In this document: in pieces, positions 34,754 to 45,502 of the stretch
How positions within the stretch are numbered: position 1 is the stretch's first letter
How the letters are laid out: each line of letters begins with the position of its first letter
NCBI RefSeq assembly: GCF_000002425.4
Contig: NC_037257.1
Coordinates: forward strand, 19,380,257-19,444,256
DNA: 64,000 nucleotides
Direction: 5' to 3'
Origin: Physcomitrium patens
Taxonomy: Eukaryota; Streptophyta; Bryopsida; Funariales; Funariaceae
Notes under the pieces: generated by a model
The model's database searches: none
Seen by the model: only the letters and a program-made list of their open reading frames with translations
What the model was told of the DNA's origin: nothing
Position numbers and translations under genes: made by a program

Positions 34754-35761
34754 CTATTGTAGCTGGACGTACTCGTTTTCCGACATACTGTCTTCTTTGA
34801 CAGCCGTACTCCTCATTTTGTAGTTACGTCGCTTCTTTGGACAATGTTGAGCAGTGTGCTTAGGTTCTCCACAATATAAGCACAATCCTTCTTGTCGACG
34901 ACGAGACTTTTCTTGCTCAGTAAGAGGTTTGAAACGTACCGCATCAATTTGCATATCCTCTACTTCTGAAGGTATGTGTTGAGGAGACGTCGGTGTTGCC
35001 ATTGAATTGTAGTAACGTTGAGGCCCACTTGTGCGACTCTTGGATCGAAATTCAAAAAGTCGATTGTCGCATTTCACAGCAAAGTCAATTGCTTGACTCA
35101 ATGTTTGAGGATCAGGTAAATTAAGCATCAATTTCTTTACCTCATATTGTAATCCGTAGAGAAATTGACTCACAAGTGCGGCATCATCCCACTTGATATC
35201 AGTTGCAAGTTGTCGAAATTGCGAAGCATATAATGTTACTGATCGATTGCCTTGTCGCAAAATACGGATCTTGTTGGTTGCAACACGAATTGCATCATGT
35301 TCTCCAAACATGGATCGAAACTCCGCCAAAAAAGCCTCCAGATTATCCAATATTGGATCTCGTCGTTCAAGAAAAGATGAAAACCATGACAATGCTGAAC
35401 CTGAAAGAAGTGTACCAATGAATCTAACTTGTGACCCTGGAGTTGGATAGCTCTGGGGTTGAAGTTCGATCACTAGTTGGACCTTATTGATGAATCCTCG
35501 AAACTTGGATCTGGTACCATCAAACTTCTCGGGCAAAGCAACTCTCGGTTCTCTAACACTCGAAGGGTGTTTCATTCTGGGAGAAGGGACATGGTTTGGT
35601 GCAGATGTAGAAGCAGCCCCAATCATCTCTATATCTTCACTTCCTACCATTCTTGTTGCTCCTTGTGGTGGTAAATTGAGTTGATGCATCGCAAGCATTA
35701 ACTCCCTCAATTGTTCTTGCATCTGTGCCATTGCACTCTTCATTTCAACAAGCTCTGCCAT
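34754..35761 (-). CDS. gag: Gypsy A2 gag, intact
   Basis: 335 codons from ATG at 35761 with no stop. MAELVEMKSAMAQMQEQLRE opens an N-terminal coiled-coil-like segment; the capsid region (ALPEKFDGTRSKFRGFINKV, LSGSALSWFSSFLERRDP) follows to about residue 235. One CCHC knuckle (CLYCGEPKHTAQHC) near residue 300 is followed by a basic KKRRNYKMR patch, and the end is ENEYVQLQ. Its stop lies inside the -1 overlap with pol. Of the gag genes in the window, this is the only uninterrupted one. It could package RNA in trans for A1, whose gag has a stop; that is inference. Confidence 0.92.
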   Translation of the reverse strand: MAELVEMKSAMAQMQEQLRELMLAMHQLNLPPQGATRMVGSEDIEMIGAASTSAPNHVPSPRMKHPSSVREPRVALPEKFDGTRSKFRGFINKVQLVIELQPQSYPTPGSQVRFIGTLLSGSALSWFSSFLERRDPILDNLEAFLAEFRSMFGEHDAIRVATNKIRILRQGNRSVTLYASQFRQLATDIKWDDAALVSQFLYGLQYEVKKLMLNLPDPQTLSQAIDFAVKCDNRLFEFRSKSRTSGPQRYYNSMATPTSPQHIPSEVEDMQIDAVRFKPLTEQEKSRRRQEGLCLYCGEPKHTAQHCPKKRRNYKMRSTAVKEDSMSENEYVQLQ

Positions 35762-35973
35762 AGTAGCACTTAGAAAAGAGAAGATGTCTAATAACGCTCA
35801 AAACAAATAGAAGAGAGGAATTGATAACAAAGAAAATACTAAGAACAATATCAGTTTAAAAGAGGGTAATCCGCAACTTCTAATGCGCTTATGTCTTATC
35901 AAGAAAAAGGGGTAATCCACTCTTAATCAAGAAAAGACAAAGCTCTGATATTGTAAGTGCACTCTTGTCAATC

Positions 35974-36535
35974 TGTCAAGGACAAGAACTCGATGAAAAA
36001 AACAATTCAGATAAGTGAGCCATCACTCAAAGAGAGGTAACAAAATATATATAAACAAGTATATATATTGAAAGAGAAACTGGAATGGCTATTGCCAAAA
36101 GACAAGAAAACTAGAGACCCTTGAAACTAGACTAGAAGCAAGAAAGGAGTTGACAAGAGTGAAGAAGCCTTCACTCTTGTCTCTATATATACTATCTAAC
36201 TAGGGGCTACGTGGCGACGTTCTATAGGACCTCCAATATGTGTTGACTTTGTAGGACACATGCCTTGACTTACAAGGCAAGTTTTTCTACGTGTGGGCCA
36301 CATAGTTAGCTTGATCTTCAAGCTAACAACATGTGTGGCACATGGCCAACTTGTTGACCACGTTTCTAATCCAAAAAGTCAATTAAAGACACCTATGAAG
36401 TCAAAGCAGCGTCTAGGAAGTTTCTAGGAAGCTTCTATATTAAATATTATAGAATTAACTTACTTTTATCTACTTTTACTTATTTCTACCTATTTCTAAA
36501 TGTAATTATTAGCTTACATGATTATGGCCGTGACA
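35974..36535 (-). repeat. Gypsy A2 LTR, right copy (5' LTR)
   Basis: 562 bp; differs from the left copy by one extra A in the gaaaaaaac run, cagacaag/cagataag, tacttacttc/tacttatttc and tctatatg/tctaaatg. Just inside it, tatcagagc occurs at the same distance as in A1. Confidence 0.93.
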
Positions 36536-36540
36536 ATGAG

Positions 36541-37189
36541 TCATGCTATTGATGCAAGAATATGTAGAGATGAAGAAGAGGTTGATATTGGTTACAAGCA
36601 ACCAACAAATGAAAAGAATGGGTATAATCAGCGAGTACGTTTCAAAGATTCTAGTGACAAGGAAATGGAAACTTTGAGCCATTATACTCGAAAGCATTGG
36701 ACAAGGGCAACTACTGAGGTATTGGTGAAGGTAGGAGATATAGAAGAACCAATAGTTGCTTTGGTGGACCATGGTTCTGAAATAAATCTCATGTCTAAAG
36801 ATCTTTATAAGAAGCAAAAATGGCCAATTGATATGGAACATGGATGGGCAATACGAGCAGCTAATAACACAGGAGGCGAATTATATGGAGCTTGTCCAGA
36901 TGTCAAAATTCGGATTGGGGATGTTGCGACGGAGCAACTTTTCTTCGTTCAAGATACAACGTCTTATCCGTTGATTTTAGGACAACCTTATATCACGGCA
37001 ACACGGATGGAAACAAAGGTACTTGACGATGGTTCTGCTTATGCAAGGGTACGGAGCGAAGATGGGAGGAAAGTTGTACAATTTCTAACAGTACCTCCTA
37101 ACCATGAACGGAATCGAGATAGGTTGAGGGAGAAACCATTGCCAAAGATTGTTGAAGGATTTAAGGATTTTGGGGAGGTACCACTGTAA
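36541..37189 (+). pseudogene. pro: C element gag C-terminus and protease
   Basis: Continues the gag frame in phase after the A2 insertion (SHAIDARICRDEEEV…). The protease is at about 36720-37000: TTEVLVKVGDIEEPIVALVD, then HGSEINLMS, so the active site reads DHG in place of DSG, and a hydrophobic SYPLILGQPYI segment follows. The frame ends at TAA 37187. The RT frame (-1) opens by 37267, so the family may shift -1 here; the stop itself could also be a C to T mutation. Without A2 this would join the gag at 28536-30259. Confidence 0.82.
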
Positions 37190-37266
37190 AGCGAGATTAT
37201 GGAGGTACAAAAGAGGAGGTACTCTCGCGAGATGAAGGTGCCTTTGATGCGAGTTTTATTGGTATA

Positions 37267-39549
37267 TTGGAGAATGGAAATATTATGTATAAGAAAGTTG
37301 ATGATTTTAAAAGAAAAGAAAGAAAAAGATTATATGATATTGAAGGACAGTTACGCAAGATAGGTACATTGCAAGATGATGAGAGGATTTTGGGTGTTTA
37401 CGAAGAAAATGGGCTGGAAGATTCATTGGAATTGATTACATCTATTGGGTTAGGGGATAATGATAAGATTGTTGAGATTCATTCGAGAGAGGTTTATACC
37501 ATGCTTGAATCTTTTCAAGCACCAGAAGTCACAGTAGAGACGAGATATAAAACAGCAGATAAGAAGGTAAAGCCTGTTGCCGGACCATTACCAGAGGATT
37601 CTAAAGAACAAATGGGAGAAGCATCAAAAGAAGCAAGTTTAAGAGATCCAATGAGTATTGGACATCAGTTTACTGAAGAGACTTTTGAAGAATTGAAGAT
37701 TGGTTCTGATGGTTCTTTATTGCCGGAGGAAATTACTTACTTCAAAAAGATGTTGGCTAAACAAGGTAGATCGTTTGCCTTTGAATCTCATGAAATTGGG
37801 TGTGTGGATCCAAATATTATAACACCTATGGTTATCTTCACTGTACCGCATGTACCTTGGAATCTAAGACCGATTCTAGTACCGAGGACACATTTACCTA
37901 AATTGGTGGAACTATTGAAAGAAAAGATAAAGATGAAAATATTAGAACCTTCATTTGCGCCGTATTCTAGTCGATGGTTTACGGTACCTAAGAAGAATGG
38001 GTCACTACGGTTTATTCAAGATATGCAGCCGGTGAATGCTGTAACTGTTAGGAATGTAGGAATTGGACCTATTGTGGATGAATTTGCTGAGGCGTTTGCT
38101 GGAAGGGCGATCTATTCAATGGGTGATTTGTATTCAGGTTATGATCAATTTCAACTTGCCGAAGGAAGTAGAGATATGACAACGATGAGGACACCGCTTC
38201 GATTGGTTAGAATGTGCACTCTTCCTCAAGGCGCGACCAACTCAGTTGCGCATATGATGAATGGGATGAATAAGGTATTGAGAGATTTTATCCCGAAAAA
38301 GACTATGCCTTTTCTGGATGATGTTCCAATAAAAGGGTGCAGAGAAGGAGACAAGGATGAAACTTTAGATACGAGGGGGTGTCGCAGATATGTTGTTGAT
38401 CATATACAAGATTGTGAAAAGATTTTAACTCGGCTTGGAGAAGTTCATCTTACATTATCCGGTATGAAGTCCGTATTTGGAATGCGAGAGGTTGTAATTG
38501 TTGGACATTTATGCGGATCTTACAGAAGAAAACCAGATCCGACTAAAGTTGATGCAATTGGAAGGATGAAAGAGGATTGTGGTTCTTTAATAGAGGTTCG
38601 CAGGTTTTTGGGTGCATGTGTATTTTATCGAATCTGGATCCCTCATTTTGCTCACATAGCGGATCCATTATATGAACTGTTACGCAAGGTTTACCGATTT
38701 GAATGGAAAGAAAGGCATATTCAGGCAATGCAAAGATTGAAGAAATTATTGATGTCACCTCCAATATTGAGGAAGGTTGATTATAAATGCAATAGACCAG
38801 TGATTCTTACTGTAGACGCTAGTCCAATTGCCGTTGGATGGGCGGTGGGTTAAGATGATTCGAATGGGAGTAGATTTGCAGTTCGATTTGGGGCTAAAGT
38901 TTTAAGTATTCGTCAGCGTGCATATTCGCAAGTCAAAAGAGAACTTTGGAGAGTCGTTTCGGCTATGAAAGCTGAAAAGGACTATTTGATTGGGGCAGTA
39001 GTAGTAATTGAAACAGATTGCTTGCCATTGCTTGGAATGATTATTAACTGTTCAACGCCAGATATTGCAATGTTGAGATGGATTGCTTATATTAAGTCAC
39101 TAAATCCAGAATTTAAGCATATCACTGGAAAGGACAATTTAGCAGCAGACATGCTATCTCGAGCAAGATACGAGAGGGAGGACGAAATGGTTGAAGACAT
39201 TGATGATGTCGGATTGAAATTTTATTCAATATCAAATCTCAACAGAGAAGACAAGCTATTTCTTGAAGAAGCTTATGAAGGAGAATTATTGGATATTGAT
39301 CATTATTTGAATACCTTGTCTAAGCAGGGGAATTGGTCTACAGAAAAATTCAAACAAATAAGAATAAAAGCATATGGATTTTTACTTCGAGATGGATTCT
39401 TATGGAAGAGACCGAAGAAAGGAATTGGGATGCCACAACGAGTGATAGGCAAAAGGGAAGAAAAACTAAAATTATTAAAGGAGTTTCATGATAGTTTATG
39501 GGCAGGGCATAGAGGAATCTGGGCTACTTTTGCTAAACTCAAGGAATGA
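37267..39549 (+). pseudogene. pol: C element RT and RNase H
   Basis: Open from 37267 to 38853, then one TAA (38851) and open again to TGA 39547. RT spans about 37840-38600 (FAPYSSRWFTVPKKNGSLRF, DLYSGYDQF, LPQGATNS). The catalytic box is FLDD (MPFLDDVPIKG, 38308-38340) in place of YLDD. The tether has YRIWIPHFAHIADPLYELL. RNase H has Asp, Glu, Asp and Asp in VDASPIAVGWAVG, VKRELW, ETDCLP and AADMLSRA. HHCC of integrase starts near 39485 (HDSLWAGHRGIW). The TAA probably replaces Gln and the TGA replaces Arg of RYWW. This type of gypsy is close to those described from fungi and some plants. Confidence 0.85.
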
Positions 39550-40665
39550 TATTGGTGGAAAAATATGTATCGAGATGTGCTCTCATTTGTAGAGTCATGT
39601 GAAATCTGTCAATCGTATTCTAATATCCGACATCGAGATGGTCTTCATCCTACGTATCCTCTGGCTATTCATTTTAAATGGGTTGTTGATTTGGTTATTA
39701 TACCGGTTGGGTTATAGCAGATGAGATATTTGGTTTTAGCTCGTGAAGATTTATCAAATCAAGTAGAAGGAAGAGCATTGAGGACAAAATCTACAGAGGG
39801 GATTTGTAGGTTTTTGCTTGAAGATGTCATTTGCCGTTACGGGTGCGTAGGAAAAATCACTGCAGATCGTGGAGAATTAAATGCACAAGAAGCTCGTAAG
39901 TTCTTTGAAAGATGTGGAGTTAAACTATCACTGACTACTGCTTATAATCCGGAAGGGAATGCGAAAAGCGAACGCGGTCACCCGCCAATTGTGAAAGCAT
40001 TAGTTAAAGCTTGTAATGGGAAGGTTAAAGAGTGGCCACGGCTTTTGTCATTTGCATTATGGGCTGATCGAACAACACATAGTTCGGTGACAGGATATAT
40101 GCCAGTAGAACTTATGACAGGTCAAAAACCAATTATGCCGATTGAAGAAAAGGTACTTACTTGGAGTATGCTACCATGGGAAGATGGATTGACAAGAGAA
40201 GAACTTCTGGCTATTAGGATTCGACAATTGGAGCAAAGAACGGAAGATGTCCAGATAGCATTGGAAAGGTTAAAAAGAGCAAGGTTACAAAACAAGGCGC
40301 GATTCGATAAGCAACATCGATTGAGACCAAAAGCAATCGAGGAAGGTGACTGGGTACTTGTTTATGACAATAGTCTGGATAATCAACATAGTACTTTGCG
40401 GAAATTTTCAAAACGTTGGTTTGGACCATATGTTGTAACAACTGTTCATGATAATGCGACTTACTCATTACGGGAGTTAGATGGTACAAAATTGAAAATA
40501 CCAATTGCATGGAAGCGAGTAAAAATATTTAAACGAAGACACGCGGAGATGAATATGGAAGACCTTAATGAAGGTACAAAGATTCCGCAGCAAGAAGATG
40601 AAAGTGATATGGATAATGAAGGTGACGACGACGAACTGGACAAAGACATAGAGGATATATTCTGA
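39550..40665 (+). pseudogene. int: C element integrase, no chromodomain
   Basis: Same frame as RT. CEICQSY of the zinc finger lies near 39600 and the first catalytic Asp in WVVDLVI near 39680. TAG at 39715-39720 is followed by an open frame of 314 codons. The second Asp is in ITADRGELNA and the Glu in GNAKSERGHPPIV. The C-terminal part has a typical DKQHRLRPKAIEEGDWVLVY tail and WFGPYVV. It ends in an acidic tail (EDESDMDNEGDDDELDKD) and not a chromodomain. With the upstream stop it is not functional as it stands. Confidence 0.85.
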
Positions 40666-40727
40666 ATCAAACAGCAATTGGGTAAATTGGTGCATACCGG
40701 AGGATGCACAGGTTCAGAGGGGGTGGA
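40666..40727 (+). promoter_or_regulatory. C element polypurine tract
   Basis: The 62 bases between pol stop and 3' LTR end with cagagggggtgga directly before tgtcgtg, a good plus-strand primer. Confidence 0.7.
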
Positions 40728-41984
40728 TGTCGTGTTGTAACACGATTATACAGTGAAAATAAAAAGAAAGGGGAATTTTATTAATATTCAGTTACCTCGA
40801 ATATTGGGAGCATCGACCAACTCCAGTACAAATACTGAGTGGTCAGGTTCAGTCACTCCGTTACAGTCAGCCGGGGCATACTGAAATGCTCCATTTGATT
40901 CCAATAATGGGAGTCAGCAGGAAGAGAAGGACCAATTCATAAGACGGGTTCGAGGAGCCAATTGGATCCAATTTCGATAATCCAATCCGGGTCCTCTTAT
41001 CCAATATGAGACCTGAATTGGCCGGTCAACCCAGTGCAGTCTAATTACGGGAAATCCAGGTCTTACTACAGGTCTTAGCTAATCTGACGCGAGGACCAAT
41101 TTGACCCAATTATGGGAACATCCAGGTTACTACGGGCATCTTTCCCAATATAGGACCTGAATTGGTCGGGCGACTCAATGTGGTCCCGATTACGGGGTTC
41201 GATTCTGTTTCAGGCTGTCCTGTTCTCTGTGCCGTCTCAGGGAACGTTGTTTTCGGTAAATGGATTTCTTAAAGGCAAAAACGGAGGAGAAAGCTTGACG
41301 ACGAGAGCCAATTTCGGATCCAAGCTTGAGGTGGGAGCCAATTCCGGATCTAAGACGGAAGATTGAAGAAATTCAGAGGATAAGGTTAGGTGGGATATAG
41401 TTTTGGGGGTGGTTTTTTTTTGAAGATCAAGGGAATTAGAGAGAGGAGCTTCATGCTTCGGGTCGGGGAAGGAAAGACATAGGATTTGGATTTTTCTTCT
41501 TCGTAGAGTTTTGGGGAAGACTGAGGCAATCGCTGCTGAAGTCAGTGTTGTAATGGTGAATCGGGATTTTTAAATGAAGTGGGTTTGAATACTCTTGACT
41601 GTTTTGTGAAATCGAGTTACGTCTGTGATTGAAGGATTAAAAGGATGTATATAGGATTGGGTATGCGGAGTGAATGAAATTTATTGGATTAATCTAACAA
41701 GACAGTCAGTGGATACAAGATCGTAAGTACAAAGCAGTATTGAAGGTTAACAGTTTGGGTTGTACGGGGTTCTCTATAACGTCTAGAGACCTACCGGCTG
41801 GGGCAAAAAGGACTTCGACAAGCAGTCGAAGAGCACCCGTATAGATTTACGGTACATTGTTGCAGTCGTTTATATTCCAGCAGTCAAAAACTGATAGACT
41901 GCTTGACTATCGGCGAATCTCCATACTACCTTCTACAGCCAGACGCCCGACGCGTTCTTGAGCAGGAAAGCACGTAATACGACA
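40728..41984 (+). repeat. C element 3' LTR
   Basis: 1257 bp, ends acgtaatacgaca followed by ACGG. Differences from the 5' copy include gtctatag/gtatatag, ctgtaacg/ctataacg and cggcgcattctcg/cgacgcgttcttg. Confidence 0.93.
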
Positions 41985-43863
41985 ACGGATAGTATATTGG
42001 ATGTTGTCGTTGAACATGAATGTTATTCATTTCTTGATGGATTCTCAGGTTATAATCAAGTTAAAGTTGTAAAAGAAGACTAGTTAAAAACTACTTTTAC
42101 TATGGATTGGGGGACCTTTGCCTATAAGGTTATGCTGTTTGGGCTTTGTAATGCACCAGTTACATTTAAAAGGGTAATGACGTAAGCATTCCAAGATTAT
42201 CTACAAATTTCAATGGAAATATTTCTAGATGATTTTTGTACATTTAGTACGAGAGTCAAACATTTAGAATATCTAGGTCAATGTTTGAATCAATGTACCA
42301 AATATGGAATTTCTTTAAATTCAAAAAAGTATCAATTTGGTGTGCCTTCTGGTAAACTTTTGGATCATATAGTTTTGATGGTAGGCATTGCTACAGATCC
42401 AAATAAAATAAAGATTATAGTAGAATTAAATCAACCAAATAATGTTACAAGTGTTCAAAAATTTGTCGGCCATGTCAGTTATTATCGGCGATTTATCTAT
42501 CTATTTACAATTATATGTCTTTTCGTGACAAATATCTTGAAGAAATCACCAACCGATAGAACCAGTCCATTTTGGACAAAAGAATGTATAATTGTATTCA
42601 AAACATTGAAACAGAAATTGGTTTCAGCACCAATATTGGTAGTACCTTATTGGACAAAACCATTTCAAGTTTATGTGGATACATCTAATGTTAGGATTGT
42701 TTTTGTGCTAAGCTAGAAAGATGATCTGGGTTTTGATGACCCTATTTATTATGCAAGTTGTCAATTGATAGCAGCAGAAAGAAATTATACAACAATCGAA
42801 AGAAAAGCATTGGAGATGATTTATTCTGTAAAAAAGTTTTGACATTATCTTCTTGGTTATAAATTTGTTTTCCATATCGACCATAATGCTTTAAAATATA
42901 TGATTAATAAGCCTCAATTGAGTGGTCATATTGCACGATGGATTTTACTCTTGCAGGAATTTAACTTTATTATTCAAGTAAGACCAGGAAAATCACATTC
43001 CAATGCGGACCATTTATCTTAGTTATCCAATATATTGGATAATGAATCCATTAATGATGCACTATCCAATGCGGAACTATTTGCGGTAGATGTAATTATT
43101 CTGGAGTATATTGAAATAATTCAATACTTGACATTTTAAACCTTCCCACCAAATTTTAATGAAAAGCTTAAACAACGCTTAATATTAAAATGTGTACCTT
43201 ATATGATGATTGGTGAAGCTTTATATAAACAAGATAAGGATGGAGTTTTGCGACACTGTATTTATAAGACTAAAGTGCATACTATATTGGAAGGTTGCCA
43301 CTTGGACAGTTGTGGTGGACATTTTTCAGGGGACAGCATGGCTTGTAAAGCTTTATAGGCTAGTTATTAGTGGCCAACAATGTTTGTAGATGCCCACCAA
43401 TTCATCTGTCATTGTGATCCATGTCAGAAAACGGGTCGACCTACTAGAACTTCAGCAATGCCATTGGTACCAATTCTGGCTCAAGTACCTTTTGAAAAAT
43501 GGAAAATTGATTTTGTGGGACCAATTGTACCAGCCTCAAGAAATAGACAAAAATGGTATATACTAGTAGCAACGGATTACGTAACAAAATGGGTTGAAGC
43601 AGTAGCTACGAAAATTGATAGTGCAAGTACAGTAGCAACTTTTTTGTATAAAAATATTATTACACGGTTTGATTGTCCACAAGAATTGGTTAGTAATCGA
43701 GAAATTTATTTTATAAATAGTACAATCAAAGCACTTACAGCTAAATATGAGATAAAATATCATAAGACTACATTGTATCACCCTAGAGTCAATGGACAAA
43801 TAGAAAAGACTAATGGCATTTTATGTAAAATCTTAACAAAAATAGTTTTAGGAGCGGGAACGG
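41985..43863 (+). pseudogene. pol: Gypsy D RT, RNase H and integrase core
   Basis: Resumes D's RT after the C element: SFLDGFSGYNQVKVV, LFGLCNAPVTFKRVM, and the catalytic box FLDD in MEIFLDDFCTFS (42210-42245). A tether follows (FVGHVSYYRRFIYLF), then RNase H at 42670-43020 (YVDTSNVRIVFVLS, ERKALEMIYSV, HIDHNALKYMI, SHSNADHLS). Integrase follows from 43290 (CHCDPCQKTGRPTRT; KIDFVGPIVPASRN). The second catalytic Asp is Asn in LVSNREIYF, and Glu is kept in NGQIEKTNGIL. Stops at 42080, 42182, 42714, 43020 and others. Inactive. Confidence 0.85.
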
Positions 43864-44354
43864 ATTAAGACATTAAGTTGTTTAGAGCTTTATAGGCATA
43901 CTTTACTGCGTATAAAGTTACTACCAATGCTACTCTTTTCCAATTGGTTTATGGCCAGGAAGCAATATTACCTATTGAATTGGAAGTCCAAAGTTTACGA
44001 ATTGCTATAGATAATAGATTGGAAGATCAGGATTCATTACGGCACCATTTAGAAAAATTAGAAAAATTAGATGAAAATAGAGCCAATGCATTAATGATCA
44101 TGGAAACTACACAAAAACAAAGGAAGACTTATTAAGATAGTAAGCTTAGACCAAAGGCTTTTATGCCAAATGATCTGGTACTTTTTTATGATAGTCGATT
44201 TAAAAAATTTCTAGGAAAATTTCAAGTTCGATGGCATGGGCCAAATCAAGTTATTGACGGATTTCCAAATGATTCAATACAATTAGAAGATTTTATGGAT
44301 ACTAAATTTATGACATGGATCAATGGCAATCGACTTAAACTTTATTATACATAA
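43864..44354 (+). pseudogene. Gypsy D integrase C-terminal part
   Basis: Follows a TAA at 43866. Readable as LFRAL, LVYGQEAILPIELEVQSLRI (43944 on), then a stop at 44133, then PNDLVLFYDSRFKKFLGKFQ and RWHGPNQVIDGFPNDSIQLE to TAA at 44352. This is the usual gypsy integrase tail with the WHGP motif. No chromodomain is seen. Confidence 0.75.
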
Positions 44355-44472
44355 ACCCGGGATGGGTTTTCTGTTATAAAAGGAGGAGTCGATCCAATTG
44401 ATTGGACCATAGTAAGAAATAGGAGAGGGGCTCTTGACAAGCATCATATTTTCTTTTGTGGTTAAGGAGAAG

Positions 44473-44856
44473 ATGGTGAACATGATGTCTGAGAAAGCAA
44501 GGTTGGAAACCGATTAGAAAGAATGACAAGAACGGCTGCAGGTAGAGGTTGCGATGTTGTAGACTAAACTAGCCACATTAGCAAAGGAGGTAAATAATTT
44601 AGTACAGACCAATACGTCAATTTCATCGACAACACCTTTGGAGATATCTTTGAAACTGATAAAAGAATGGCAGAAGATATTGAAGGAGTATGATAACTGA
44701 ATTGCCCGACGTGAGTCTCAAGTACGAGAATTGGGTTTGTTGAATGAAAATCTGACAGTGCATTTGGATGGAAAAGCCTCAAATACTGAGGTAGATGATG
44801 AAGATATAAAGAAGAGAAGGTCATCAATTCAAAGGGTGGTAAGCCAACGCCATTGA
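44473..44856 (+). pseudogene. Gypsy D accessory ORF with coiled-coil character, decayed
   Basis: Between the integrase stop and the 3' LTR a single frame of 127 codons can be followed from ATG 44473 (MVNMMSEKARLETD). It has internal stops (TAG, TGA, TAG, TGA), each explainable as C to T at Gln/Arg codons or G to A at Trp. Heptad-like runs (LATLAKEVNNLVQTN; LKLIKEWQKILKEYDN; VRELGLLNENLTVHL) suggest a coiled-coil protein; the C-terminus is acidic then basic (DDEDIKKRRSS). No signal peptide or membrane segment, so not an envelope. I do not know the function. A chance frame would not keep so consistent a composition across four stops. Confidence 0.5.
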
Positions 44857-44940
44857 CTGAAGAAGCCAACGTTGCTACATCTTTATAAGTTGAGGCTAAA
44901 TAATGTTTGTGAGGACACAGCACAAATAGGAGTGGAACTA

Positions 44941-45311
44941 TGTAGAATAGATAAATAAATTTTGTGATAAGTTACTGGTTGATTATTGACAACCTTGAGA
45001 ATTAGACTTATGATTAGGTACTTTAATTGGTAAGAGTAGAATGTTAGTCGAATAAATAGTTAAGAAATCAAAGGATCATAACCTTTGTAATCTGCTTGCC
45101 GATGGATCATTTTTTAGTAGGATAAAGAGGTTGAGGAAAGAGAAATCAGAGCCAGACTGTGAGAGTCGTAAGTCGAGAGCCAAACTATGAGAGTCGTAAG
45201 TCGGGATAAGCTTGGTACTATCTCTTTGTTTTCTTTACTTTTATTATTTACTTATGAAGAACTGTGATTTAGAGAAGTATTGTTGAATTGATAGTCATAG
45301 AATGGATTATG
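44941..45311 (+). repeat. Gypsy D 3' LTR
   Basis: Begins tgtagaatagataaata just after the purine-rich aaataggagtggaacta. It has a 29-bp internal duplication (gagagtcgtaagtcg…) absent from the 5' LTR. Ends around gaatggattat before the SINE-like insert. Confidence 0.75.
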
Positions 45312-45502
45312 TGTTGAATCAAGACAAAAGTAGTAAGCCTTGATGTTTTGTAGTTTGATAATTGATTTCTGATAGCCAAAGTACAATCAATTGTGACACT
45401 AATAGATCCATATCATATAACCAGTCTTTTCCTGTATTCGAACCCACCTCTATTAGTTCAATTGCTTTAGTATACTGAAGCTTGAACACAACGAGAACAA
45501 CA
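45312..45502 (-). mobile_element. Possible tRNA-derived SINE
   Basis: 191 bp lying between the D 3' LTR and its target duplication. On the minus strand, from 45502 down, it has aagcttcag…ctaaagc, an A-box-like segment, then gggttcgaatacagg 30-40 bases on, a near-perfect B box (ggttcgannncc type). The spacing is tRNA-like. The start of the minus-strand transcript would be at the ccatg end. Possible target repeat: ttatg (45307-45311) and ccatg (45503-45507), equal except for two C/T changes. No poly-A tail. The alternative is the unpaired end of the D LTR, but the 5' LTR has no such sequence. Confidence 0.4.

Larger units (their letters stand above)
30260..36535 (-). mobile_element. Gypsy A2, young full-length element, defective
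   Basis: 6.3 kb, minus strand, LTRs 30260-30820 and 35974-36535, TSD ATGAG (30255-30259, 36536-36540). Same gene order as A1. LTR copies differ by about three substitutions and one indel. Gag is intact; pol has a frameshift near 34280 and a TAG at 33820; the extra 3' ORF is truncated by a deletion and a stop. It inserted into the C element at the gag-protease junction. Confidence 0.95.
26900..41984 (+). mobile_element. C element, full-length gypsy without chromodomain, hosting A2
   Basis: LTRs 26900-28156 and 40728-41984 (1257 bp each, about six differences), TSD ACGG (26896-26899, 41985-41988). A tRNA-Trp primer site follows the 5' LTR and a purine tract precedes the 3' LTR. Gag, protease, RT, RNase H and integrase are in gypsy order. 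It sits in the RT of gypsy D and is itself split by gypsy A2 at 30260-36535. Gag and protease share one frame; RT to integrase is in the -1 frame. At least seven nonsense codons make it defective despite its very similar LTRs. Confidence 0.93.
21836..45311 (+). mobile_element. Gypsy D, older full-length element hosting C and A2
   Basis: Plus-strand Ty3/gypsy whose own sequence is about 7 kb once the inserts are removed. LTRs lie at 21836-22200 and 44941-45311. Gag, protease, RT, RNase H and integrase are in gypsy order, and a decayed accessory ORF lies before the 3' LTR. It carries a C solo LTR (23515-24781) and a complete C element (26900-41984). Target duplication: ccata at 21831-21835 and ccatg at 45503-45507, the right copy being separated from the LTR by a SINE-like insert. 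Its LTRs differ much more than those of A1, A2 and C, and its ORFs carry many stops, in line with being the older host. Confidence 0.88.
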
